A stretch of 64,000 nucleotides of DNA from Flavobacteriaceae bacterium MAR_2010_72 (GCA_003550275.1 QXCW01000002.1:1178001-1242000); one strand, 5' to 3'; numbered from the stretch's first letter, positions 17,752 to 28,248 are shown. Notes: generated by a model from the letters alone, not told the origin. Numbers and translations are program-made.

Positions 17752-18366
17752 TTAGAATTTAAAATTTAACGTCAAGCCCAAGTCCGAACTATTAGTCGTG
17801 TCATTATACTTATAATGTGGTTTTAATGCTAGATTTTCATCCACATTATATTGCAATAAATGTGCATCAACATTGGCATCTACAATGTTAAGGGCATATA
17901 GACCAAGCGTTACTAAAATAGAGATCTCTCTACTACGATTGGCGGCACGTTGTGCCCTAATAAGTGCTTCATTGGTTATTCGAGGGGACGCCAATGGCTT
18001 ACCTTCCGAATCGACACCCCAATATTCATCGGTATTAAATCCTGCCAAACGACTTTTGTAGGCATCTCTAAAACCTTTATACTGCTTGTTGTTATAATCA
18101 TAGATGAGGACACCTGTAGTTAAAGCGCCTATAACGATGGGGATTTTCCAGTACTTTTTATTGTAGGCCTGACCCAAACCCGGTAATATAGCCGAATAAA
18201 ATGCCGCTTTTGCTGGTGCCAACGCATCAATCTCCTGACGTGCAATAGTGTCTTGAACTACCATTAGGTCTGTTGCTACTGCGGTGCTATCTGTAGGTGT
18301 TTGTGAAAAACCGACCAACGGAAACAGAAGGATTAAAAGCGTTTGTACAACAAATTTATTTGGCAC
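17752..18366 (-). CDS. DUF5683 protein, secreted
   Basis: A 204-residue protein with a signal peptide (cleavage near VGFSQ, residue 22) and the DUF5683 core AAFYSAILPGLGQAYNKKYWKIP, followed by two short hydrophobic helices and a beta-rich end. It is found beside parB and dapB across Bacteroidota; function unknown. It overlaps parB by 11 bp, so it is part of the parA-parB-dapB-lepB transcript. Confidence 0.85.
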   Translation of the reverse strand: MPNKFVVQTLLILLFPLVGFSQTPTDSTAVATDLMVVQDTIARQEIDALAPAKAAFYSAILPGLGQAYNKKYWKIPIVIGALTTGVLIYDYNNKQYKGFRDAYKSRLAGFNTDEYWGVDSEGKPLASPRITNEALIRAQRAANRSREISILVTLGLYALNIVDANVDAHLLQYNVDENLALKPHYKYNDTTNSSDLGLTLNFKF

Positions 18367-19258
18367 TTTTTACAAGTTTTTGAATGCGATTAAAGTCTTC
18401 TTCAGAATGAAACGGAATGGTAATACTTCCTTTCCCGCTTTTTGATACTTTAACGCTTATATGGTGCCCAAAGTATTCTGAAAAGGCCTTAACGCCTTTT
18501 TTTATATAAGTTGGAAGTTCTTCAGGTTTAGCTTTAGGTTGTGGAGTGGTATCATTTTGATAATGTCTTACCAACGCTTCGGTATCTCTAACCGACAGTT
18601 TGTTGGTGATGATCTTTTCGTAAATCTCGAGTTGTTTGCTCTGCTCATCAATATTAATGATAGCCCTACCATGTCCCATTGAGATAAACCCATCGCGCAT
18701 ACCGGTCTGGATAATTGGGTCTAACTTTAGTAAGCGTAAATAATTAGCAATGGTCGAACGTTTTTTACCCACACGTTCGCTCATTTGTTCTTGGGTTAAT
18801 TGGATCTCGTCGATTAAACGTTGGTAGGATAAAGCGATCTCTATCGGGTCAAGATCCTGACGCTGAATGTTTTCCACCAAGGCCATTTCAAGAGATTCCT
18901 GATCATTGGCAATTCTAATATATGCAGGAATGGTTTTAAGTCCAATAAGTTTTGAAGCTCTAAAACGACGCTCACCAGACACCAATTGGAAGGCATTAAA
19001 CCCCAGTTTTCTAACGGTGATGGGCTGAATCACACCAAGCTCTTTTATCGAGGATGCTAATTCGCGAAGGGTTTCTTCATTGAAATTGGTTCTAGGTTGA
19101 AACGGATTGATCTCAATTGTATCGATTTCCAGTTCAACAATATTACCTATAACCTTATCTGCATTCTTATCCTGTACCGAAGAAATATCATTAGAAGGGT
19201 CTTTTAAAAGTGCCGATAACCCTCGTCCTAGTGCTTGTTTTTTCGTTGCCTTCGCCAT
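18356..19258 (-). CDS. parB: chromosome partitioning protein ParB
   Basis: A 300-residue CTPase/DNA clamp of the ParB/Spo0J family binding parS. The N-terminal GRGLSALL is the usual ParA-interacting start. The ParB catalytic box is present around 60-115 with NPFQPR and GERRFRA. A helix-turn-helix (LTQEQMSERVGKKRSTIANYL) follows, and the C-terminal dimer region is short. Starts on the last base of parA. I found no convincing parS palindrome nearby. Confidence 0.94.
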   Translation of the reverse strand: MAKATKKQALGRGLSALLKDPSNDISSVQDKNADKVIGNIVELEIDTIEINPFQPRTNFNEETLRELASSIKELGVIQPITVRKLGFNAFQLVSGERRFRASKLIGLKTIPAYIRIANDQESLEMALVENIQRQDLDPIEIALSYQRLIDEIQLTQEQMSERVGKKRSTIANYLRLLKLDPIIQTGMRDGFISMGHGRAIINIDEQSKQLEIYEKIITNKLSVRDTEALVRHYQNDTTPQPKAKPEELPTYIKKGVKAFSEYFGHHISVKVSKSGKGSITIPFHSEEDFNRIQKLVKSAK

Positions 19259-20022
19259 TACGCATTCTTTTTAATAATTTCCTTTGCCAAACTTAAGTAA
19301 TTTGTGGCACCTTTGCTACTTACATCATAATTTATGATGCTCTCGCCGTAACTTGGAGCTTCACCTAATTTTACGTTTCGCTGTATAATAGTTTCAAAAA
19401 CCATATCACTAAAGTGCTTTTGAACCTCTTCAACGACCTGATTGGATAGGCGTAAACGCGAATCGTACATCGTTAATAGCATACCTTCAATATCCAAGGC
19501 CTTATTGTGTATTTTTTGTACACTTTTTATGGTATTGAGCAATTTACCCAAGCCTTCCAGTGCAAAATATTCACATTGAATAGGAATAATGACCGAATCT
19601 GCCGCAGTAAGGGCATTCAGGGTCAATAAGCCCAAAGAAGGCGCACAATCGATAAGTATATAGTCATAACGATCTTTAAGATGGGTAATAGCCTTACGCA
19701 ACATATATTCGCGCTCATCTTTATCGACCAGTTCAATCTCAATAGCTACAAGGTCTATATGGGCAGGAATAATATCTACATGGGGCGCATTGGTACTTAC
19801 GATACATTCTTCTGCAGTTGCCGAGTGCTCTATAAGTTGGTAGGAACCCACTTCTACACTTTCAACATCAACACCTAACCCCGATGTAGCATTGGCCTGC
19901 GGATCGGCATCGATAAGCAATACTTTTTTTTCTAATACACCTAAAGAAGCCGCTAAATTTACAGAGGTTGTGGTTTTACCTACACCACCTTTTTGATTGG
20001 CAATTGCAATGATTTTACCCAT
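19258..20022 (-). CDS. parA: chromosome partitioning ATPase ParA (Soj)
   Basis: A 254-residue deviant-Walker ATPase that moves the ParB-parS complex. The P-loop KGGVGKTT is at 11-18 with signature K11, and the switch IIDCAPSLG lies near 126 (read as ILIDCAPSLG). Length is that of chromosomal Soj. Its leader and first six codons are duplicated about 8.6 kb away at 28601-28688. The leader contains a TATTTTTA box on the minus strand, close to the -7 consensus. Confidence 0.95.
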   Translation of the reverse strand: MGKIIAIANQKGGVGKTTTSVNLAASLGVLEKKVLLIDADPQANATSGLGVDVESVEVGSYQLIEHSATAEECIVSTNAPHVDIIPAHIDLVAIEIELVDKDEREYMLRKAITHLKDRYDYILIDCAPSLGLLTLNALTAADSVIIPIQCEYFALEGLGKLLNTIKSVQKIHNKALDIEGMLLTMYDSRLRLSNQVVEEVQKHFSDMVFETIIQRNVKLGEAPSYGESIINYDVSSKGATNYLSLAKEIIKKNA

Positions 20023-20091
20023 TAAATGATTTGGTTTTAAGAGTGTAAAAATACGATTATTTGTGAGTAAAGAAAACGGAAGTTGTTAACA
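20004..20091. repeat. 88-bp direct repeat, copy A (parA leader)
   Basis: This stretch, covering parA codons 1-6 and about 70 bp of leader, recurs in the same orientation at 28601-28688 with 84 of 88 positions identical by hand alignment. The mismatches are at 20011, 20043, 20054 and 20059 (approximately for the last). Confidence 0.92.
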
Positions 20092-20162
20092 ATACCTTGT
20101 AAATAGTAGTCCTATACTAATTGGAAAGAAATTGTATATTTAAAATCTAAAACCCATACTAA

Positions 20163-23100
20163 ATGACCATCAATTTTTGTAAAGTTATTTTATTCATTTT
20201 ATACGTTCAGTCATCTTTCGCCCAAAACATTGATTTTTCTAGTTTAGAAAACCTAAACATTCGTAATGTTGGTCCAGCCAATATGAGTGGTCGTATAACA
20301 GCTATAGACGTTGTTGAAAACAATCCAAAAATTATTTATGTTGGAGCGGCTTCAGGAGGTGTTTGGAAATCAGAAAATGGAGGCTCATCTTGGAATCCTA
20401 TATTTGATAATCAACCAACCCAAAATATTGGAGCTATAGCAATACAACAAAGCAATCCAGAGGTAGTTTGGGTAGGCACCGGTGAAGGAAACCCACGTAA
20501 TTCTATGAATTTAGGTATGGGGATTTTTAAAAGTGATGATGGCGGTAAAACTTGGTTGCGAATGGGGTTAGAAAGAACCAAAACAGTTCACCGTATTAGT
20601 ATTGATCCAAACAATCCCAACACGGTTTACGTTGGAGCAATGGGAGATCCATTCAGCCCTAATGAACATAGAGGTCTTTATAAAACGACAGATGGAGGGT
20701 TAACTTGGAAGCGTATTTTATCAAAAAACAATACAACTGGAGTCGCTGATTTAGTTAGGGATCGACAAAATCCTAACAAACTTTTTGTAGCCCTTTATGA
20801 ACACAAAAGAACACCTTATTACTTTACATCTGGAGGTTCTGGTTCTGGTTTATATATGACACTTGATGACGGGGAAACTTGGAAGCAAATTGAGGAAGCC
20901 GATGGGTTTCCAACAGGTGAACTCGGTAGGATTGGAATTGCTATTGCTCCTAGTGATTCAAACAGAATATACGCCAAAGTTGAGGCTAAAAAAAATGCAC
21001 TGTACAGAAGTGATGACGCTGGAGTTTCCTGGTATCTCGTTAATGACGACCCTAAATTTACAAATAACCGTCCTTTTTATTTTCAAGATTTAGCTGTGGA
21101 TTCGAAAAATCCTGATAGACTCTACAACATTTACCAACCATTGTCGGTGAGTTATGACGGAGGGAAAACTTTTGATCCAAATCCAATGATACCAGCTGAT
21201 GAAACTAAAGGGATTCATGCTGACTTTCATGCTTTTTGGGTCAATCCTAACGACCCAGAGCATTTTATAATTGGAGGTGACGGCGGTTTAGGAATAACCT
21301 ATGATCAGGGTAAGAGTTGGTATTTCCCCGAAACCATTCCGGTCGCTCAATTTTATCAAATAAATGTTGACAACGATATGCCTTATAATGTTTATGGTGG
21401 AATGCAAGATAATGGTAATTGGTCTGGCCCCGGCTATACCTGGAAGCGTGGAGGGATTAGAACATTATATTGGCAGTATTTGGTTGGAGGAGATGGATTT
21501 TATATCTCGCCAGACAAGGAAAATTCTCGTTTTGGTTATGGAACGTCTCAAAACGGGAATATTTATCGCTATGATAAGTTAACGGGGTACTATGTGAATA
21601 TACAACCACCTTCCCCTAGTTTAACGATGAGATTACGTTTTAATTGGAATGCAGGATTTGCTCAAGATCCATGGAATTCGAGCACGGCGTATTACGGTTC
21701 ACAATTTGTTCATGTAACTCATGATAAAGGTCAGACTTGGGATATTATATCACCTGATTTAACCACAAATAATCCAGAACATCAACAGGCCGATTACGGT
21801 GGTTTAACCTTAGATGTATCTGGAGCTGAAATCTATAATAGTATTTTATCAATAGCACCAAGTCCAGTTGATCAAAATGTGATTTGGGTTGGGACAGATG
21901 ATGGTCAAATACAGTTAACCAAGAATAAAGGAAAAAGCTGGGTTAATCTGACTAAAAATGTAGAAGGAATGCCTAAAGAAGCATGGATAGCAAGATTAAA
22001 AGCATCTAATTATTCTGCAGGTACCGTTTGGATGGTTGTCAACAATTATAGAAAAGGGGACTATAATCCCTATGTATTTAAAACTGATAACTTCGGCCAG
22101 ACGTGGACATTAATGGCGGATAAAAACAAAGTTAAAGGGTATGCATTAGCAGTCATCCAAGATCCTAAAGAACCCAATCTTGTATTTCTAGGTACTGAAA
22201 ATGGCTTGTGGATGAGTTTTGATAAAGGCAATTCATGGACTCAAGTTAAAAATGGATTTCCTTCAGTATCGACCATGGATTTAACAATTCAGGAGCGGGA
22301 GTCGGCTTTAATAATTGGCACTTTCGGTAGGGCAATTTGGATACTAGATGATTTATTGAGTTTAAGAGAAATTGCAGGTAACAGAATTAAAAATGGAATC
22401 ACGGCTTTACCTGTTATTGATGCGGTACAAGTCAAAGGGTTGTTTATCGCGCCACCTGGGAATATATGGACTGGATTTCACACAACATTTGAAGGTGAAA
22501 ACAGAGTGTTTCAAAAAACCAAAATTCCTTTTTATATAAATGAAAAACCAGACGCTACAAGTAGAGTAAAAGCCGAAATTTACGATAAAAAACAAAGATT
22601 AATTAATACGGTTGAGGTAAAAAGCTTGGTTAAGGGGCTTAATTACCTGATTTGGAATTTGGATGAACGTGCAAACAGCTTATCTAAAGCAAAACTGGAG
22701 GAAGGATCTAGTGGAATTAAGGTGCTTCCTGGGGAGTATACTATTGTATTAAATTATAAGTCCTTTAAAGATTCAACAGCTATTAAAGTTATAAATGATC
22801 CTCGTTTTGAACTTGATGAGATTGTAGATGTAAAGTTATACGAATATAGGAAACTTGCTGATGTTCAAGTTGGAAAATTATTTAGTTTACTAAATGATAT
22901 TGATGTAAAAACGAAAAAAGTTGAAAAGATAAAACAGAGCTTAAAAGAAAATATAACATCTTTTAAAACTGTAAATGACGCTATTGAACATATGCTGTTA
23001 AGTTTAGACGACTTAAGATCTAAAGGCCAAACACCCAGACCAAAGCATAGGCAAGTTGGTGCTTGGCAATCATTTGAAGTTTCACCTTACTCCAAATTGG

Positions 23101-23291
23101 CCTATGTATTGCGTATTGCAGCGGCAAGAACAACATTGCCATCGTCACAAGACTTGAAACAATTAGAAGACGCTACAAAATTAATTGACAATTTTGAGTT
23201 AAATGTCAATAGATTTTTGTCTAATGATTGGAATTCATTTGTAAAACTATTAGAAATAAATAATATTATTGATGAAACGCATCAAGATTGA
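20163..23291 (+). CDS. secreted Asp-box (BNR) / sortilin-like beta-propeller protein
   Basis: A 1042-residue exported protein with a signal peptide ending near QSSFAQ (residue 21). At least ten Asp-box motifs S/TxDxGxTW recur along the first 700 residues (SENGGSSW, SDDGGKTW, TTDGGLTW, SDDAGVSW, THDKGQTW, SFDKGNSW and others), which build one or two beta-propellers like those of sortilin/VPS10 and 'WD40/YVTN/BNR-like glycosyl hydrolases'. A beta-rich domain (about 750-870) and a helical tail follow. No T9SS domain is seen. Substrate unknown; sialidase or xyloglucanase activity cannot be claimed from Asp boxes. Its 3' end overlaps the convergent fusion gene by 10 bp. Confidence 0.88.
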   Translation: MTINFCKVILFILYVQSSFAQNIDFSSLENLNIRNVGPANMSGRITAIDVVENNPKIIYVGAASGGVWKSENGGSSWNPIFDNQPTQNIGAIAIQQSNPEVVWVGTGEGNPRNSMNLGMGIFKSDDGGKTWLRMGLERTKTVHRISIDPNNPNTVYVGAMGDPFSPNEHRGLYKTTDGGLTWKRILSKNNTTGVADLVRDRQNPNKLFVALYEHKRTPYYFTSGGSGSGLYMTLDDGETWKQIEEADGFPTGELGRIGIAIAPSDSNRIYAKVEAKKNALYRSDDAGVSWYLVNDDPKFTNNRPFYFQDLAVDSKNPDRLYNIYQPLSVSYDGGKTFDPNPMIPADETKGIHADFHAFWVNPNDPEHFIIGGDGGLGITYDQGKSWYFPETIPVAQFYQINVDNDMPYNVYGGMQDNGNWSGPGYTWKRGGIRTLYWQYLVGGDGFYISPDKENSRFGYGTSQNGNIYRYDKLTGYYVNIQPPSPSLTMRLRFNWNAGFAQDPWNSSTAYYGSQFVHVTHDKGQTWDIISPDLTTNNPEHQQADYGGLTLDVSGAEIYNSILSIAPSPVDQNVIWVGTDDGQIQLTKNKGKSWVNLTKNVEGMPKEAWIARLKASNYSAGTVWMVVNNYRKGDYNPYVFKTDNFGQTWTLMADKNKVKGYALAVIQDPKEPNLVFLGTENGLWMSFDKGNSWTQVKNGFPSVSTMDLTIQERESALIIGTFGRAIWILDDLLSLREIAGNRIKNGITALPVIDAVQVKGLFIAPPGNIWTGFHTTFEGENRVFQKTKIPFYINEKPDATSRVKAEIYDKKQRLINTVEVKSLVKGLNYLIWNLDERANSLSKAKLEEGSSGIKVLPGEYTIVLNYKSFKDSTAIKVINDPRFELDEIVDVKLYEYRKLADVQVGKLFSLLNDIDVKTKKVEKIKQSLKENITSFKTVNDAIEHMLLSLDDLRSKGQTPRPKHRQVGAWQSFEVSPYSKLAYVLRIAAARTTLPSSQDLKQLEDATKLIDNFELNVNRFLSNDWNSFVKLLEINNIIDETHQD

Positions 23292-24733
23292 AGTATTGCT
23301 TTTGCTTCGATTTCAACAAGGTAACCTTCGCCAACTAATTTCGCTTCCACTAGTGTATTAGCTGGATTTATACCGCTAAAACGTTTTCCGTGTGCTCTTG
23401 CAACCGGTTCCCAATCATTGATGTTATTAACAAAAATGCGGGTTCTCACAACATCAGTTAAGTTGCCGCCAAACGATTCTAGAGCTGCTTCAATTTTATC
23501 AATAATAAAATGTGTTTGCGCTGCTGGGTCATTGCCACCTATCATTTTAGCCTTGTGTGTGGCTGTTGTTCCAGATACATAAATACAATTTCCTTCTTTT
23601 ACTGCTCTCGAATAGCCAGCAAACTCTTCCCAAACAGTGCCGCTATAAATTTGTGATTTAGTGTTAGAAATGGGTATAATGTCAAAAACTTTAGGAATGC
23701 TTTCTAAATGATGACTTAAATCACCCGAAGCAGTTAAAAAAGGAGGTTTACGATATTCATCACCACAATCACCAGGAATAGGTTTAAGTCTATTTTGAGC
23801 ATTTTGAATGGTTTGTATGTCTTCAGTATCTAAATCTATGCTTAAAATTCGTTTATTATCGGTAATATGTTCGCTTTTTCCTAAACGGGCACCTATAATA
23901 ATAGAAGCTACTTCAGGATTTTCTAAAATAAATCGACTTGAAATATTAGCAATAGAAACTTGGTGTTTGTCCGCAACTTGTTTTACTTCATTTAAAAGAT
24001 GTTGATAGACTTCCCAACCACCTGCGGCATCTATAAAACGTTTGTATTTCATCTCTGACCAAGTTGATAATTCGCTTGTGGATGGTTCTGGTTGACCTAA
24101 CCATTTATCGGTTAAAAATCCACCGGCCAAGGTCCCAAAAGCCAAAATTTTTGTGCCATATTGCTTACATAGGTTGACCATGTCCTTATTGGCCCGCTGG
24201 TCTATTAACGAATGGCATATTTGATTACTAACAATTGGAATACCACTGGCCAAGGCAATTTGTAAATGTGATGTATCAAAATTTGTAACGCCAATATGCT
24301 TGATTAAACCTTCCTCCTTTAATTCTTTTAAATAAAATAAACCATCTAACCAACTAGGATCTGGATAATGCCAAGCATGAAATTGCATTAAATCAATATG
24401 CGATTGTTGCATGCGCTTTAAAGCTTTAGTTACAGCCTCTTTAACGTCTACTTTACTTATGCTGCCAGGACTTGGAACCCATTTAGTAAATAATTTGATC
24501 TTATCTTTTTGATTGTAATTATTTTTAAAAGTACCAGCAATAATTTCACTCGAACCATAATGATCTGCCATATCAAATGAGGTCAATCCTGCGTCGGCAT
24601 AGGGCTTCATATGCACCGATGTTTCTAATGGGTCTAGTAGGTTTCCATGCCGCTCCATGTCTGCAATTTGCCATAAACCGGTTATAATGCGAGAAATTTG
24701 TAAGTCAGGTGCCAATTGTATTGAATGTTGCAT
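23282..24733 (-). CDS. aldo-keto reductase fused to a Rid (YjgF) domain
   Basis: About 483 residues from ATG 24733, 1 bp after the permease stop; a longer frame to 24781 would overlap the permease and is less likely. Residues about 3-320 are an aldo-keto reductase with a complete tetrad: D54 and Y59 in DMADHYG, K84 in LFTKW, H119 in MQFHAW. Residues about 360-483 are a Rid/YjgF domain (CIYVSGTTA, DVVRTRIFVNNI, LVEIEAKAIL). The Rid active-site Arg of PARxxVE is replaced: the chain reads PANTLVE. The fusion suggests sequential handling of a reactive imine/carbonyl intermediate, probably from an amino compound brought in by the adjacent APC permease; that is inference. Confidence 0.88.
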   Translation of the reverse strand: MQHSIQLAPDLQISRIITGLWQIADMERHGNLLDPLETSVHMKPYADAGLTSFDMADHYGSSEIIAGTFKNNYNQKDKIKLFTKWVPSPGSISKVDVKEAVTKALKRMQQSHIDLMQFHAWHYPDPSWLDGLFYLKELKEEGLIKHIGVTNFDTSHLQIALASGIPIVSNQICHSLIDQRANKDMVNLCKQYGTKILAFGTLAGGFLTDKWLGQPEPSTSELSTWSEMKYKRFIDAAGGWEVYQHLLNEVKQVADKHQVSIANISSRFILENPEVASIIIGARLGKSEHITDNKRILSIDLDTEDIQTIQNAQNRLKPIPGDCGDEYRKPPFLTASGDLSHHLESIPKVFDIIPISNTKSQIYSGTVWEEFAGYSRAVKEGNCIYVSGTTATHKAKMIGGNDPAAQTHFIIDKIEAALESFGGNLTDVVRTRIFVNNINDWEPVARAHGKRFSGINPANTLVEAKLVGEGYLVEIEAKAILQS

Positions 24734-24734
24734 A

Positions 24735-26222
24735 TTATTCTTTTGGTAATGTTTTAAATTTTTTATTAAGGTTACCTTCATTTGAACCTAAACGTTTCCA
24801 TTTGTAGATAAAAATAAGACTTGCAATAACCATGACAAGAATCCAAATTAGGGTCGAATGAAAATACCAAGCATCTGCGTTTGAAGTTAAATCCTTATAC
24901 GTGTGAATACAAAGGAAGCCAAATAAAAAAAAGATACCTAACCATCCAATACACAATTGAAGGCCTCTGTTTTTTAACACTGATATTTTGCTGGCTAATT
25001 GTGGGTTAAAGCGCTTAATGGTGATTAATGTAATACACATCAATAAAAAATTCACCATCATAGAGGTAACCATAATATCAATACCCAAAAAAAAGTCACC
25101 GGCAAAATGCGATCCTAAAACACCAATACTAGCCATAACACCAGCTACAATAAGTGCGATATATGGGGTGTGGTGTTTGTTATGAACTTTGGATATTATA
25201 GATGGAAAAATGCCGTCTTCTGCCCAAGCAAACATAAGTCGTGAAACTGAAAGAAGCATGGCAGGAAGATCATTTATTAAGGCTATTGTAGCTCCTAAAA
25301 TAATAGCTACCCCTAGACTTGGGGGTAATACATAACTTAATAACCCGGGTGCTGTAATATCTGTTGTTTGAGCTTCTGATGCAACAAAACTCCAAGGGAC
25401 GGTATTATACACTGCCCCTGAAAACAAAAAATAAAAAACACCCACACCAATAATAGCAAACATAATAGCCTTTGGTAATGATTTGTTAGGGTTTTTAGCT
25501 TCGCCTCCTGCCTGGGCAATTGAATCAAAGCCTATGAAACTAGAAAATAATAAGGCAGCAGCAGATAAAAATATGCGCCAATCAAAATTTGTAGTTGGTG
25601 TAGGAGTAAATAAACGACCTTCTTTTTCTTGTAGGGCAGTTATAAAATCATTTTGTGTATAACTAAAACCTGCAATAATTACAATGCCTCCTAATACAAA
25701 CATTAAAATCATCATAGGAATGAGGATGCGTTCATATGACTTTATACCATTGATATTTACAAGTATAAACCCCCAAATCAAGACTAAAGCAATACTAACA
25801 CGTATCCAAGCAATTTCAAGTAGTATGGCTATTGAATCCCATCCTAATCCTATGGCCACGTCTCTCATAAACGGAACCGTTATATAAGCAATAACCCCAA
25901 TAACTATTGATAGTCCAAACCACTGCGAAAAACTAGCAACAAACCCTAAATAAGGGTTTAGTCCACGGCTTGCGTAAATATAACTTCCACCGGCTCTAGG
26001 CATCGCCGATGCTAATATAGCGTAAGCCAATGCTGCTAATAAGGCAGGTATTGCAGCAAAAGCAAAAGCAGGCAAAACATAAGGACCTATACCTGCAACA
26101 TTTCTTTGAATCATAAACGGCACCACATTAATTGAAGCACCTAACATAGAACATATTCCAGTGGCCGTAAGGGCCAAAACACCCATTTGTCTATTGAGTT
26201 TGGTTGGTTTAAGGATCGCCAT
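24735..26222 (-). CDS. APC superfamily amino-acid permease
   Basis: A 495-residue inner-membrane transporter with about 12 helices. The first helix has the APC start pattern LALTATGICSMLGASINVVPF (here GICSMLGAS in place of the usual GxG-x-GIF), and the loop after helix 6 has SFIGFDSIAQAGGEAKNPNKS, a strong APC signature. The substrate is probably an amino acid or amine. Middle gene of a three-gene minus-strand operon (lipoprotein, permease, reductase/Rid), with 3-bp and 1-bp gaps. Confidence 0.92.
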   Translation of the reverse strand: MAILKPTKLNRQMGVLALTATGICSMLGASINVVPFMIQRNVAGIGPYVLPAFAFAAIPALLAALAYAILASAMPRAGGSYIYASRGLNPYLGFVASFSQWFGLSIVIGVIAYITVPFMRDVAIGLGWDSIAILLEIAWIRVSIALVLIWGFILVNINGIKSYERILIPMMILMFVLGGIVIIAGFSYTQNDFITALQEKEGRLFTPTPTTNFDWRIFLSAAALLFSSFIGFDSIAQAGGEAKNPNKSLPKAIMFAIIGVGVFYFLFSGAVYNTVPWSFVASEAQTTDITAPGLLSYVLPPSLGVAIILGATIALINDLPAMLLSVSRLMFAWAEDGIFPSIISKVHNKHHTPYIALIVAGVMASIGVLGSHFAGDFFLGIDIMVTSMMVNFLLMCITLITIKRFNPQLASKISVLKNRGLQLCIGWLGIFFLFGFLCIHTYKDLTSNADAWYFHSTLIWILVMVIASLIFIYKWKRLGSNEGNLNKKFKTLPKE

Positions 26223-26225
26223 TGA

Positions 26226-27890
26226 TTATTTTTTAATCATATTTAGGTGTTTGTCACTTCCAGTCATTTCCCAATGACCAAGCGAGATAGGAATATTACC
26301 TATAGCGTTAAGTTGATCAAAAAAGGGTTTAATTTCAAATGGTTCACCCAGTAACTCCTTTTGTCTGCCAAAATCGGCTAAAGCACTTTCAACTAAATAT
26401 TTTCCGGTAATATAACTGGTGCCATATCCTGGTTGGCGTAAATACAGATGTTGTTCAAATAACAGTAATTCTTTTTCAGTTGTCATCCAACCACGTGGGG
26501 TGTAATCTGAATGTATGCTACCAGCTTCTTCCATACTCATTTCATTGGCATGAGCATAAAGCGAGCCCAAGCCTCTTGCCGCGCGCTGCGCGATCATAAT
26601 GTATACAATTTCTCGTACTCTAGGATTGTCATCATATAAGCCAGCCTGCATAAATAGCTCTTCTACTGCTGTAGCTAAGCCTTCATTCCTCGAATCAAAT
26701 ATATTGTACAATAAAGGTCCACGACGAATATAATTTTCGTGAGGCTCTAATTCCATCCTCGCCAATTCAAACCAATGATAAAAATGCGAGTACAAAGGCC
26801 TTTGGTCATAATGTGCGGTGATCCAAAAAAAGTTACGTTGGTCTTTAGGTACAAATACACCCAAATGTTCGTTAAGCGCTGGTTCAAAATAATCTTTTAC
26901 TGTAACAATATTAGATTTATCTAAAAAGGTGATAAGACTTTTTGCAGACGCTTCAGCAGTTTTTTGATAAGCCTCTGGTGAATCTACATCTAATAATGGA
27001 GGCAAGCTCCTGTTACGATGCTCTTCAAGCTTAAGGGACGCCCATGCTCTCGCTAATTCACGCTTTAAAAGTAGCACTTCATCTTCCCATGTTAACGGGA
27101 CTAAATGTACATTTTGGAGGTGCCAAGTATAATTGTCTTTGCCAATTCCTGATGGCCCAGTTTTTGTCTTTGCCTTGGTTTCTAACCAATCCACCAATTC
27201 ATTTGTAGAATTCAATGCGTTTTCGATGACGATTACTAAATCGGTTTCATTTTTTACACCAGTGTTTTCCAGTAAAGCTTGTAAGGTTTCACTTTGTTCT
27301 TTGATGTCTCTAATCCCTGCAATCCATAAGTCCTTGGCATTACCGGTTAAATTTATTTTTGCTTGTTCATTCAAAGAAGGGATAACGTTTAAATCCGAAA
27401 TTAAATGGTCTTTGGCTTCTTGAGTTAACGGAAAGTCATACATCCACAATTCAGTAATGCCATGATGAGTTGGGCCTTCGTGTGCCGGGACATCACTTTT
27501 ATAAGTCCAGATTGACTTATAAAATGCCGGATCGCGTTGCCATGGTTTTAAAATATGGTGATTAAAATCATAACCATTCATTTCTGCCCAAATAATGATC
27601 CAGTCAACTTTGTTAGGGATCGACCAACCTGAAGTATCTATAGCCTTGAGTTGAGATTGAAGTGTTTTAAACATTGGCCAGCGCTTTTCAAAGGTTTCGG
27701 CAGTGTAGTCTGGTGCGCCATTGTTAAGTGGAGGGCTTTCAAATTGGCGCCATTCTTTGAATAAACTTACTAAAGCCTCATAATTAGAGTGCGTGAATGT
27801 AGTGGATTGAACAGACGCATCTGTTTTATTTTGACAACTTGTTAGTAGGATTATTATGAAAATTGATAGTAGTGATTGTTTAAGCTTCAT
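26226..27890 (-). CDS. DUF885-like lipoprotein (putative degenerate gluzincin peptidase)
   Basis: A 554-residue lipoprotein (LLTSC, Cys19). The C-terminal half resembles DUF885 proteins: [16 protein letters not shown] with E403 in the position of the family's EGWA motif, and [12 protein letters not shown] (486-497). The expected zinc motif HExxPGHH is not clear; the nearest is [10 protein letters not shown] at 382-391, and HEGPTHHG at 137-144 lies far upstream. It may therefore be non-catalytic or use other ligands. First gene of the operon with the APC permease, so it could bind or cleave the transported compound in the periplasm. Family assignment moderate. Confidence 0.72.
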   Translation of the reverse strand: MKLKQSLLSIFIIILLTSCQNKTDASVQSTTFTHSNYEALVSLFKEWRQFESPPLNNGAPDYTAETFEKRWPMFKTLQSQLKAIDTSGWSIPNKVDWIIIWAEMNGYDFNHHILKPWQRDPAFYKSIWTYKSDVPAHEGPTHHGITELWMYDFPLTQEAKDHLISDLNVIPSLNEQAKINLTGNAKDLWIAGIRDIKEQSETLQALLENTGVKNETDLVIVIENALNSTNELVDWLETKAKTKTGPSGIGKDNYTWHLQNVHLVPLTWEDEVLLLKRELARAWASLKLEEHRNRSLPPLLDVDSPEAYQKTAEASAKSLITFLDKSNIVTVKDYFEPALNEHLGVFVPKDQRNFFWITAHYDQRPLYSHFYHWFELARMELEPHENYIRRGPLLYNIFDSRNEGLATAVEELFMQAGLYDDNPRVREIVYIMIAQRAARGLGSLYAHANEMSMEEAGSIHSDYTPRGWMTTEKELLLFEQHLYLRQPGYGTSYITGKYLVESALADFGRQKELLGEPFEIKPFFDQLNAIGNIPISLGHWEMTGSDKHLNMIKK

Positions 27891-28188
27891 TAAAATTGAT
27901 TAAGAGAGTTTGGAATTTAGTGTAGAAAGATACTTAATTTAAGAAAATATCCGAAAGATGATTTCATATAGATATTCTAAACAGCCATTATTAGTCATTC
28001 GCTTTAGGCCTTTTTGGTTTAATAAGTGAATATATCAGTTTCTACATATGACCACTTGTGTTTTTTTGCAAGAACAGATAAATCAAATGAAAAAATGAAT
28101 CCTTAAAAATGATTAAAAAACCATATTGAAGTCATTAAAATTATGCAGCCTTTATTCAGGACGGGTCAAAATTGTGTACAACGTGTGT

Positions 28189-28248
28189 GTGTATGGCTTC
28201 GTTGCGGAAAATGTTCAACGGACTTTTCAGCCGCAATGAGCTATACAC
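28189..28248. repeat. long imperfect hairpin
   Basis: Arms 28189-28207 and 28231-28248 pair through GTGTAT/ATACAC and TTGCGG/CCGCAA, with a nested GAAAA/TTTTC near the loop. The flanking GTACAACGTGT on the left gives it the look of a mobile-cassette recombination site, but a matching right-hand box is degenerate. Confidence 0.6.

Noticed and set aside
20163-23291. Sialidase or xyloglucanase
   Set aside because: Asp boxes mark the propeller fold only; catalytic residues cannot be identified.
24734-24781. Upstream start of the reductase/Rid fusion
   Set aside because: It would overlap the permease; ATG 24733 lies 1 bp after the permease stop, as usual in this operon.
26491-26500. CCACGTGG as a parS core
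   Set aside because: It lacks the TTTC/GAAA outer arms and lies within a coding region 6 kb from parB.
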